A stretch of DNA of 64,000 nucleotides from Volutella citrinella (lineage: Eukaryota; Ascomycota; Sordariomycetes; Hypocreales; Nectriaceae), in the NCBI GenBank assembly GCA_034401135.1, contig JAWZSP010000006.1:3038001-3102000 (forward strand). Direction: 5' to 3'. Under the pieces are notes generated by a model, which searched no databases, was not told the origin of the DNA, and saw only the letters and a list, made by a program, of their open reading frames with translations. Below are positions 55,469 through 64,000 of this stretch, piece by piece; within the stretch, counting starts at the first letter, position 1, and each line of letters begins with the position of its first letter. The translations under genes and the position numbers were made by a program.

Positions 55469-57884
55469 TTAATCCGAGTCGGCGCCTGTAATTTTATCCC
55501 ATACCTTGCTGACTTTGTGGGAAAACCAGTCCCACCAGCTTTGCTTGTCTTCATCTCCTTTATCCTGACCTTTATCAGCCTCTTTATCCTTGCCATCGCC
55601 CTCCTTGCCCTTCTTCTCGTCTTTATCATCGTCCTTGTCATCCTTGTCATCGTCCTTGTCGTCGTCCTTGTCGTCCTTGTCATCCTTGTCCTCGTCCTTG
55701 TCGTCCCCTGAGGGCTTGGCCGGATTTTCAGGAGCAACTGGGCGCGCTGGCGGCGAAGGGATGACAGACACTTCTGGCCGGCCAGGTTGCGTGGGCTTCT
55801 GGTCAATGACCGGTCGACCGGGGTTCGAAGGGGTTACGGGATCAACCACGTCTTCGGGGACATCATCTGGCCCGTGAGTTCCGCTGGGCTTGAGAGGCAG
55901 GCGAAGTGTGCCGTTGTTGGGAAACGGCTTCACTCCAACAGAGTCGCACAGCATGTTGTACACCTCAATGTTTTCTGGCGCGGCTCGTCAGTAGAGTTTC
56001 TCAACGGCCTTTTTTTCTTCCTTTCTTTCTTTTAGGAGACTTACGGAACACTTCCAACCGACTGTTTGCTGGGTGCGGGAATGCGGGTCCTCGGGCGATA
56101 AAAATAGCACGCATCAATGGGTGCTCGTGATCGTAGCCGTGGAGTCCTCGGGGGCTGTAGACCTTGCCTTCCTTCTTGCCCTTCTCGATGTCAAATTCCT
56201 TCTTGGTGGTGATGGCCCAACCTGCTTTGGGCACCACCCAAAGGGGTGCAATGCGGTCGTTTTTGGAGAAGTGATAGCGCTCCGGCATGTTGACGTCGCG
56301 GAGGTATACTTCAATATTGGGATTTGACTTGGCCTTTTCGGCAAGCCCGTCATACAGTCCCTGTAGATCGTCTGGGTTCTTGGGCCGCAGGCCGTACAAT
56401 GGCCACCCATCGATATGTTCAATCTTGTCCGTGTCGACGAGGTCTTCCAACTGGATCAGTCTCGAGATATCCGTAGTGGCCATGCCATGGTCCGAAACGA
56501 CGATGACATTGACAATATTGGTCAGGTTACGTTGCTCCAGCCCTTGGAAGATTTGATCCATCATGGTATCCACGGACCGGATGACGTCTTGGATTTCGGT
56601 GCTATTCGGGCCATATTTATGTCCTGCAGAGTCGACATGGGGAACATAGGCGGCGATGAGCTGTGGGCGCGTATCCTTTGCAGCGACCGTCTTGTCTTCC
56701 AGGCCGGGCATGTCCAGAAACTGGAGGATTCGTGCCACCTTGTTGTCGAGAGTCTCGTCCTTGCTGAATTTGTCCATGATGCTCGGCTCGATGTTGAGAA
56801 CGTGGGCTTCACTGCCCGGCCACATGTGGATGGCGCTGCGCACTCCCTGCTTCTCAGCCGTCACCCAAAAGGGCTCTCCGCCCCACCACTTGGGCTCGAG
56901 GCTCCGGGCTGGATCAGTGTACCAGAACTCCTCCTTGAGTTCAGGATCCCAGAAGGTGTTGCCGACGACACCGTGGCTCTCGGGATATAGGCCTGTCGCG
57001 AGCGTATAGTGGTTCGGAAAGGTGACCGAGGGGAACGACGGGTGCATCCACCTGGGCGACACACCTTCCGAGACGAAGGTGTTGAGCCGGGGAGTCAGAC
57101 CACGCTGGAGAAAGTCGGCTCGGAAGCCGTCCAGGCTGATGATGAGCGTCGTGGGCGCGAAGAGCGCCGTGCCGTTGCTGACAAGTTCTTGCTTGATAGA
57201 CCCCGATTTCCGGTTTCTAGAGAGCTTCCAGGCAACGAGAACAAGTATCGCGAATCCGATGGCGATGATGATGTGGATCAAGACCCAGCGTCGCCAGCTG
57301 CGCTTGCGCTGTGCCTTGGCGTCGGCGACCATCCTCAACTTGAGTCGATCCATTTCTTCGCTGCCGTCCCTGTCGCTGCTCTCGCCGGTCGAGCTGCCGT
57401 CCTTCATGCCACCTTCCTCCATCTCGTACATGAGCTGTCCATCCTCGCCGTGCTGGGCTCCCTCCATCAGCCTCTCCCTCTTCTGCTGGCGCCTGGTCCG
57501 GCGGGCTTTCCGATGCTCCAGAACCAGATCCTCGGCCGAGCTGTTCAGAGGTGCTCCATTGGGGCTACTACCCCTTCTTCCGAATATTTTGAATGCATTG
57601 GGAACAGCCAAGCCGGACCCACGGCGACTGCGCTCCTGCTGCTTCCTGGTGTCGGTAACCAGTCTGTCCATTTCCTCCTCCTCCATCAGAACGATGCGAT
57701 CGTGCGCGCGAAGCTCGCGACTGTTCCTCGCGCGAGACAGCAACTGGTCATCGTCACTGTCCGTATCCTGGTCGCTTCGGGAATGGAGAGAGGCCGCGTC
57801 GTCGTCGTATCCAACGGGCGAAAGGAGGGAGGCATTGTCGCGGGCCCCATTCGGCGGATTGGTGTCGAGCATGTTCATCGGCAT
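55469..57884 (-). CDS. type II membrane nucleotide pyrophosphatase/phosphodiesterase (NPP)
   Basis: Exons 56045-57884 and 55469-55974 with a 70-bp intron give 781 aa. The protein has a cytosolic charged N-terminus of about 200 residues, one membrane helix (about 201-220, VLIHIIIAIGFAILVLVAWK) and an alkaline-phosphatase-fold catalytic domain, so it is a type II protein with the active site outside the cytosol or in the vacuole lumen. Metal and nucleophile motifs: LIISLDGFRADFLQ, SFPSVTFPNHYTLATGLYPE (Thr288 as nucleophile), PHVDSAGHKYGP, VVSDHGMATT and HGYDHEHPLM. NPPs cut nucleotide diphosphates and diesters, scavenging phosphate. The tail after the domain is Pro-rich, then about 55 residues of Asp/Lys repeats, then an amphipathic end, WWDWFSHKVSKVWDKI. 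The short second exon supplies NIEVYNMLCD, the end of the catalytic fold. Confidence 0.93.
55590..55710. repeat. coding minisatellite for the Asp/Lys tail
   Basis: Repeats built on the plus-strand unit CTTGTC(A/G)TC encode KDD-type units in the C-terminal tail of the phosphodiesterase. Such arrays often vary in copy number between strains. Confidence 0.75.
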
Positions 57885-58513
57885 GTCGGCGAACGCTTGC
57901 GAGGCGATTCTAAGGCATGGAACGACTGCATTAAATGCGATAGTTGAGTGAACCTATCCAGGGATGACAATCTGAGGTTGATTTGGAGACTGGGACCCTG
58001 GCATGTGGTGCAGCAACGCCACAATTTGGCCCACTAGGCATCTGTGACATAAATAGCCCTGCAGCTCTAGTGCACTTTTTGTAGCATTATGCATAATAAT
58101 TTCTGTCGCTCCATCTCTCGTATGTCCCCACGCCTGCAGCCTGTCCACTGTGGAGACCGTCACCCTGTAGTCTGACAATGACACGACTTCTTTAATTGTT
58201 GGAGCTAGACTCCATCCGATTGCTAATGAAATCCTAATCATCTTGGGATCCTCATGCCAAAATCTGAAACCGCGCCTCACTATATGACACTTAAAAGGCG
58301 CACGACATTAAAATCGTCCATAGAGGTGTATGATCCCATTGGATTCGTGGGACGAGACGGACGCGGCTGTGCACAGTCGTTTTGATCCATCTGCCGCCCA
58401 GACTGACGGACATTCTTATAATTATCTGGCCAGAAGCCCGACACCAAAGGCAATAACATATTTCTGACAGTCAATTGCCCACCCAAGAATGCCCTACATC
58501 CGGACCCGACTCT
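57885..58513. other. intergenic region, NPP promoter and regulator 3' end
   Basis: About 630 bp, more A/T-rich than its neighbours. The left end should be the NPP promoter, the right end the 3' flank of the Zn2Cys6 gene. No gene was recognised. Confidence 0.55.
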
Positions 58514-59804
58514 CTACAGTTCTCCCCCCCGACTGGCGAACCAGCCGGCGGCTTCATCTATTCCTAGATGTGAAGATATGAATATCTTCCCGTAGTCGTC
58601 CACGTCTTCTGCCATGGCCTCCTCGAGTACCTCGTTGAAGACGGAATTTGTGACGACGAAGTGCCTCTTGGCATTCCACGCCACAGCGAAGGCTGTCGGC
58701 GTCTGTGCATTCCATAGATGGGCCGACAGGGTCCACGAATGGCAGACGCCAAGCTTCCCGTCGCAGTAGAGGTTTTTCTGGCCCGACATGATGCGATATG
58801 CCTGGACAAAGAAGAGGGATAGAAGCAGTGTGCGGCGCGCGGACTCGTCAAATAGCCAATCTCTCCAAAAGGCCTTGGTCCGGGCCAGCGGATCCAGCTC
58901 CAAGTGTTGTGGTAGCGTGCCGACATCGTATGTGACATGGTTGAATAGCCCAACAGCTGAAGATTCCAGGTCTCCCATTGTAAGCTCTGCTGATGTCCTG
59001 GCGAAAATGTCCCCGTCAAAGAGGCGGATGATTTGGTATAGAAGCAGGGCTTGAGTGTGTGCGAGACTGTCCTCGGCAGTTACGGGCGTTGGCAGCGCAA
59101 GAAGATCCTTGACGCGGGCGTCGATGGATCGAAAAATGACTGCAGAGTTGACGTGGTTCTTGGCCATGTACAAGGCGCAAGCGGCATGGGCATCTGGGCT
59201 CGGGGGTCAGCCAGAATTCGATGAGGGTTGCACGTTCGTATGATCTACCTTGCATCACGCGAGGCATCTCATCCTGGTAGAGGCATGGATGGCACCAAGG
59301 CGTTTGATTCTCGATGACCATTGAGTAGGGGCCCCTTTTCAACTGATCTATTGCAAATTGAAGCCGTGTAGCAACGACATGGCGCATCGACTCGACTCCT
59401 TCAAACTGCTTGGTAGAGGGAGGCGCCAAGGAGGACGGCTGGTGTATCAGCTCCAAGGGTTCTTCCTCCATTAGAAGGCCGTAGGAAGTTAGGCCACTGC
59501 ACAGTCTGGCATCTAGGTCTGCCAACACCGAGTCAAGGTCGTGTTGAGGCGTCTCGGCCTGCTCCAATATGCTCACGGCTGTAGGGGCATGGCCAGCTAC
59601 AACAGACCCTGCGGTGGGCACCGAACGAGCCCGAGACGCCCGTTCTCGGTCCGACTGTCTGGGATATTCGCAGTTGATTTGCCGCTGTGAGCACCGCAGG
59701 CAGGCCGGTAAGGCGAAGTCGCAGCGGCGTTTGGACTTGATACATGCGAGGCAGGACTTCCGCCTGGGTGGGGGGTTGCGCCGCTCTCGCGAGGTCAGCG
59801 ACAT
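58514..59804 (-). CDS. Zn(II)2Cys6 transcription factor
   Basis: Exons 59249-59804 and 58514-59193 with a 55-bp intron give 411 aa. The binuclear zinc cluster has the exact fungal spacing C-x2-C-x6-C-x6-C-x2-C-x6-C with Cys18, 21, 28, 35, 38 and 45 (CLACIKSKRRC, then ACLRCSQRQINC), flanked by basic residues for DNA contact. The remainder is a helical regulatory region with FDGDIFARTSAELTMGD and WFASRGGEL at the end, shorter than the full fungal-specific middle-homology domain but similar to regulators found next to metabolic or reductase genes. It is divergent from the NmrA-like gene across 966 bp, and that interval holds CGG-N4-CCG sites. The ligand and targets are unknown; control of the neighbour and of itself is an inference. 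Confidence 0.9.
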
Positions 59805-59978
59805 TGCATCGACGAGGAACGACAGAGTATACGAGTGAGTGGTTTGATCTGATGATCGAGAAAGTAAAGAAGCGGCGAGGAAAACAATGCGCGGACGTTG
59901 CTTCGAGGCCGTGAATGTCGGATGGATGAGCTATGGTGGAGCTGACGGGGCGGTGATGCGGAAAAGCGGGGCACTGGG

Positions 59979-59988
59979 CGGAGTTCCG
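59979..59988. promoter_or_regulatory. CGG-N4-CCG element (CGGAGTTCCG)
   Basis: Inverted CGG triplets separated by four bases, the kind of site bound by Zn2Cys6 dimers, about 175 bp upstream of the regulator's start codon. Sequence-based guess without binding data. Confidence 0.5.
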
Positions 59989-59999
59989 CCGGTGGACTT

Positions 60000-60018
60000 C
60001 CGCCATGGCGGCGTTCCG
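60000..60018. promoter_or_regulatory. palindrome CCGCCATGGCGG overlapping a second CGG-N4-CCG
   Basis: A perfect 12-bp palindrome at 60000-60011 runs into CGGCGTTCCG at 60009-60018, only 20 bp from the first element and with the same (A/C)GTT spacer. The arrangement suggests cooperative dimer binding. Confidence 0.5.
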
Positions 60019-60521
60019 GCCCCCCCCCCCCCCCACCGGAGTGGACCTCACCACCTTCACATTCTCGGCCTTTGGTTGGCAGAGGTGACTCGGGCGATTT
60101 GGAATTCCGTACAATTTGGAATTGTGTACATAGTGGCCTCGCTGGGCCAAGCCGGGGGGAGAATGCCGTAGGAGAGTAACTCGTATTATTTGGACCCCGA
60201 AGGAAACAAGGGAGCCCAGTCTATATCATGCAAGCTGTTATCGAGGAAGAATCATACAGAGAAGAAGCCTTATGCCCGAGGATGTATAAGATATCATGGG
60301 ATCCCGCGCTGTTTGAGAAAGGTCTGCTATGAGCCCAGCAACAACAGCACAAGCCTCCAAAGAGCAACTCGCTATTGTGGAGCTGTAAGAGAAACCTGTG
60401 TCGTAGATGAGAACCATGGTCGGGCAGGCTTGGCAGGGCATGAGACGAGACTCGTGGGAGCATCGCACGGCCCCTTGAGCGCCGTGGCATTTGGAATTCT
60501 TGAGTAAGGCTAGACCATGGG

Positions 60522-60531
60522 CGGAGTCCCG
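60522..60531. promoter_or_regulatory. third CGG-N4-CCG element (CGGAGTCCCG)
   Basis: Same triplets and spacing as the two sites on the regulator side, with AGTC as spacer, about 240 bp upstream of the NmrA-like start codon and about 120 bp upstream of its TATA box. Confidence 0.5.
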
Positions 60532-60651
60532 GCGTTTACATCCCGATTACAGTCGCTAGCCCAACATCGTCATCCACTCGACTCCTGGCGTATTCGCTTT
60601 GTGGCCACGCAAGCGCCCGAAACAGAACAGCCATAAACAGTTCATGCCATG

Positions 60652-60659
60652 TATATAAG
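60652..60659 (+). promoter_or_regulatory. TATA box of the NmrA-like gene
   Basis: TATATAAG lies about 112 bp upstream of the start codon at 60771, followed by a pyrimidine- and CA-rich leader. This suggests a focused, regulated promoter. Confidence 0.6.
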
Positions 60660-60770
60660 CCCTGACCGAAGTCCTCTGCGGGGTAACATCCTGAGGATTC
60701 CACGCAACATCTCTTCAACTACTGACATACTAAACAAACCAACCCAGCCAACAACCACAACCTCGCCATC

Positions 60771-61697
60771 ATGTCCAAGCCTATTGTATTCGTATGCGGC
60801 GCGACTGGCACCCAGGGCGGCGCAGTCGCACAAGAGCTACGAGCCAAGGACATTCAAGTCCACGCTCTCGCCCGTGAGGCCGCCTCACCCAAAGCCAAGG
60901 CCCTCGAAGCCATCGGCGTAAAGCTATGGCCCGGCGACTACGACAACGCCGCCGCCCTGGAGAGCGCCCTCGCCGGCTGCACGAGCCTGTTCCTCAACCT
61001 CATGCCCAGCTTCCAAGACTTCAGCACCGAGACCCGTTGGGCCAAGACCATCCTCGAGGCCGGCAAGAAGGCCGGCGTGGAGCACGTCGTCTACTCCAGC
61101 GGCTTCGGCACCCAAAACACGGAGAAGCTCAAGTACTACGACCCCAACAGCATCGTCGCCACCGTCCTCGGCTCCAAGGCGACCAACGAGGAGCAGGTCC
61201 GCACCGGCGGCTTCAAGCACTGGACCATCCTGCGCCCCGGCAACTTCATGGCCAACTACCTCACGCCTCTGGTGCGCATGTACGACGGCCTGGCGGATCG
61301 GGGAGTTTGGACGAGCGCACTGCAGCCCTCGAACGTCTTGCCCATGGTCGACACCAAGACTGTCGGCCTGTTCAGCGCTGCCGCCATCTTGGACCCGGTC
61401 CGTTTCGACAACAAGGAAATTACCTATGCCGATGAGTTGCTGGCGGTGGGTGAGATTCTGAAGAGCCTTCAACAGGCCACCGGGCGAGACTTGGAGGCCG
61501 TCTTCTTGTCTGATGCCGAAATTGAGGCCCAAAAGGGAGTGAACCCCTTCATCAGCGGACAGCTCATCATGCGAGACATGTCTTCACTTGTCGACATGGA
61601 CGAAGCGAAGTCTTGGGGCATCCCACTCAGCACCTTTGCCGAATTCTTGAAGCGAGAGGAGTCCCTGGTCCGCGAGACGTACCTCAAGACTGAGTAG
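60771..61697 (+). CDS. NmrA-like NAD(P)-binding protein
   Basis: Single exon, 308 aa. The N-terminus has the Rossmann glycine motif FVCGATGTQGGAVAQEL (GATGTQGG at residues 10-17), and the family pattern continues with LARE, VKLWPGDYDN, VEHVVYSSGFG and WTILRPGNFMANYL. NmrA-type proteins of the atypical short-chain dehydrogenase family either sense the NAD(P) redox ratio to control transcription factors, as with AreA, or act as isoflavone-reductase-like enzymes. The Tyr-x3-Lys catalytic pair of active reductases is not clearly in place, although NTEKLKYY follows the SSG motif, so a sensing role is plausible. It is divergent from a Zn2Cys6 regulator with shared candidate sites and a TATA box. 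Confidence 0.9.
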   Translation: MSKPIVFVCGATGTQGGAVAQELRAKDIQVHALAREAASPKAKALEAIGVKLWPGDYDNAAALESALAGCTSLFLNLMPSFQDFSTETRWAKTILEAGKKAGVEHVVYSSGFGTQNTEKLKYYDPNSIVATVLGSKATNEEQVRTGGFKHWTILRPGNFMANYLTPLVRMYDGLADRGVWTSALQPSNVLPMVDTKTVGLFSAAAILDPVRFDNKEITYADELLAVGEILKSLQQATGRDLEAVFLSDAEIEAQKGVNPFISGQLIMRDMSSLVDMDEAKSWGIPLSTFAEFLKREESLVRETYLKTE

Positions 61698-62098
61698 CTG
61701 GCCAATGAACAAATGTCTCCTTTGGTAGTATGTATTCACAAGAGATTGGATATTCGAGTCTCATGTATTTGAGTCCGCTTTTCAAGCTGCCAAAGTTATA
61801 TATATATAGCAGAATGTCTTTGCAGCCGAGTTGCCAGTGAGGCAAGCTCGCGCACGGAACGTATACAAAAGTGCAACCATCAACGCCGGAGTCATGACTT
61901 CGTTAATATACCTGTTCCTTCAGGCAAACCCTATACATATCCTACCCCTCTCCTGAGTACGCCAACTGACAAAATGTCAGGTTACCAAATAAGCCATCAT
62001 TCCATCCAAAAAAAAAAAGAAAGGGCCAAGGCAACCCGGCCACTCTCTTCTTTTTGAAGAGCCAGCCGACACTTCATTGAGTGCGATTTGGGCCCCCC
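61698..62098. other. convergent intergenic region
   Basis: About 400 bp between the NmrA-like and GH76 stop codons, with a TATATATATATAG run near 61798-61811 and an A run near 62010. Presumed 3' UTRs. Confidence 0.55.
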
Positions 62099-64000
62099 TC
62101 AGCCTTTCTTTTCGGGTTCCTCAGGTTTAGACGACGATATATCAGTGCTGACATGTTCTGTTACAACGTTGCTCTCATCCAGGTCATGGCTTATTGAGGA
62201 TTGGTCTTTGCTTTCTTTCGGAATGTCACCGCTGAGTGACGTGCCAAGCTTTTCCGTAAAACGGCTGGTTCTTTCGGTAGAGACGGTTGTATTCGAAGGA
62301 TCCCCGGCATCTTCGGTGACGGGTTCAACTGTTGGTGGGTTCGTCAGAGAGGCTCGATTACTGCCGTCGTGGTTGGATGTAGCTGAAGGATGGATTCCAT
62401 TTGAGTCCAGCGCCACACTTGCGCGTAGCGAAGGGTTATGTGGCCAGCCCCTTGGCATGTTGGAAAGGCGACGCTGGTGCCCTCGTTGTTCGTCCCTCGC
62501 TGTGCTCAAGACAGCTGGCTGAGGTGGCGAGCCTTGGAGCACTCCGCTAGCCCCAGAGCTATAATCACTCGTCAGGTTGGCTGCTTTGGCGCCCGGGCTC
62601 TTCTCATTCCACTCTTCCTCGGATTTCTTTCGACGTAGTATCGCTGTGGCGCCACCTCCTGCTGCGAGCGCCGTGGTTGCTGCAGCTGCTCCGACGACAA
62701 AGTCATGAATCTGGCGAGGCCCGCTCTTGTCGGATGTCTCATCCAAGCACACCCAAATCAATCCAGTAACAAACAAGGCCAGAAGGGCCAAGGTGGCAAA
62801 GGCCGCTCCTACTCTATCGCCCGTGGTCATCTTGTTCGGGAACCAGTTCGGCTCGCTGCGTCCGATATCGTTGCCGCCGGCTCCTGGGTCGCTCCGGCTG
62901 GTGCCTCCAGTATCCATCGTTTTTGGTGCTTTTCGTTCTTTAACCATCGTAGACAGGGTCACCTCCATGGCAGCCATCTGCTGGCCAACGCCTGTGGATC
63001 CGTCGTACTTATCCTGGTTCCATTTGAGGCCACACATCCGCTTGTTCGTGCCGCCAACGCACTGCTTCGCTGCAGCCACGGCGGATGCCTCCAGGTAGGG
63101 CATGATGACCTTGTAGGTATGGGGCGCCCATTGTGTCGTTGCCGCTAACCATCGGCTGAGGTATGCCTTGAAGGACTGCTGATCGATGTTGCACCTATCC
63201 ACGGGCTCGCAGGCAACTTCGGTCATGATGTTATTTTCGGGGCCGGTGAAGAAAACCTTGGCGCCTTCAACCAGCTTATCAAGTCGATCTTTCCAAACCT
63301 GGCTTTCTGTGTAGTTGTACATGGCTGCGGCGCCAAGGAGGAAGCCACCGGCGTTGTAGGAAAATTGGTACTTGGTAATCTTGGTACAGTTGTCGTCGAC
63401 GTGGGCGCCATCGTAGACGTAGTAATTGTCGTGGTTGATGAAATCGATGTTCCACATCCAATCCCAAGTCTTGTCAGCCCAGTCAGCGTAGCTTTGGTTC
63501 CCCGTGAATAAGGCAAGCCGGGCGCCAAGAGCAAAGAAACAGGCCTGAGAGATGGAGTTCTTGTAGTTGAAGCCCTTGTTCCACGTGAAAATTTGCCATC
63601 GCAGGCCGCCGTTGCAATCCGGGTCCCATCTCGCCGCCTGTGTGTTGAAGACTGCTTGCGCAAGGCCGAGCCACGATGGTTCATTCGGTGCCGGGTGAGG
63701 AAAGTTGTATTCGGCAGCAGACATGACTGCAAGTCCCCAGAAGCCTTGATCGTCATTGCCTTCAATCTGTTAGCCTCGCTCGGGGCCGGGTGTGGACACC
63801 AAATTTGCAACGAACCTTCAGTCAAGGTCTGATTTTTGGGCATGTAGTCGTCGTAATCACCAACCTGAAACAGCAGGGCCTGTTTTGTGAGATCAACATA
63901 GTCGCCGTCGCCTGTGTAGTACCAATATTCTGCCAAACTATTAGCCTGGGGCAGCAGACGGTTCGGGAATAAGCATAACTTACCAACTAGGGCGCCCATC
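62099..64000 (-). CDS. GH76 Dfg5/Dcw1-like cell-wall protein with membrane tail (5' partial)
   Basis: The gene runs off the right edge, so the signal peptide and first exons are missing. Visible exons are 63984-64000 (partial), 63816-63929 and 62099-63759, with introns of 54 and 56 bp. GH76 motifs: YWYYTGDGDYVDLTKQAL, MPKNQTLTEGNDDQGFWG with the catalytic Asp pair, and GGLRWQIFTWNKGFNYKNS. Dfg5/Dcw1 transfer GPI proteins from the membrane to wall glucan. Instead of a C-terminal GPI signal, the protein has a hydrophobic helix (AAFATLALLALFVTGLIWVCL), a second Ala/Gly-rich hydrophobic stretch (FVVGAAAATTALAAGGGATAIL) followed by basic RRKK, and about 170 Ser/Pro/Glu-rich residues, probably cytosolic. 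This tail is unlike yeast Dfg5. Confidence 0.92.

Larger units (their letters stand above)
59805..60770. other. divergent promoter between regulator and NmrA-like gene
   Basis: A 966-bp non-coding interval. It contains three CGG-N4-CCG elements, a 12-bp palindrome, a 15-base C run at 60020-60034 and, near its right end, a TATA box. The last 60 bp before 60771 is a CA-rich leader. Confidence 0.65.

Overview
The window is a piece of a nuclear chromosome from a filamentous ascomycete, most likely Sordariomycetes and perhaps Hypocreales (the order is an inference from protein flavour, not a measurement). The reasons are short introns of about 40-120 bp with GT...AG ends and CTAAC-like branch points, C/G-ending codons, and a typical fungal gene set: Mediator subunits, a CFEM protein, a Zn(II)2Cys6 regulator, NmrA and DFG5-like GH76. 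No tRNA, rRNA, CRISPR, transposase or viral gene was recognised. Twenty-one protein genes are supported, one cut by the right edge. All multi-exon models were spliced by hand and keep phase across their joins. Layout, left: 1-3.2 kb has no recognisable gene; then GPI2 (GPI-anchor GlcNAc transferase subunit, +), a small GPI-anchored CFEM protein (+), a metallophosphoesterase (-), MED31 (+), the Pol III subunit RPC11 (-, with a 10-nt first exon), an ankyrin protein (+), a thaumatin-like secreted protein (-) and an HSPA12-like Hsp70 relative with a Pro/Gln-rich head (-). Centre: a gene-free stretch (16.3-21.2 kb) leads to glycerol kinase (-), a second gene-free stretch, an APH-type kinase-like gene (+), a histidine phosphatase (-), then ESCRT-0 VPS27 (-) divergent from a rhodanese-USP deubiquitinase of the Doa4/USP8 type (+), and a long-chain acyl-CoA synthetase (-). 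Right: a third gene-free stretch (39.4-44.3 kb), a YVC1-like vacuolar cation channel (+), MED17 (+), a Uls1/Rad5-like SNF2-RING ATPase (-) with probable extra 5' exons, a membrane-anchored nucleotide pyrophosphatase/phosphodiesterase (-), a Zn2Cys6 regulator (-) divergent from an NmrA-like reductase (+), and a partial GH76 DFG5-like protein (-). Functional links that can be argued: VPS27 and the Doa4-like enzyme act on the same ubiquitinated endosomal cargo and may share a promoter; GPI2, the CFEM protein and the DFG5-like protein belong to the GPI/cell-wall axis; MED31, MED17 and RPC11 are core transcription proteins; the Zn2Cys6 regulator and NmrA gene share an intergenic region with three CGG-N4-CCG elements, suggesting a small regulated unit. 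No clearly unprecedented system was found. The most testable leads are the CGG-N4-CCG elements, the missing 5' exons of the SNF2 gene, its 60-nt stop-free intron, the DFG5-like protein with a transmembrane tail, and several tiny exons.
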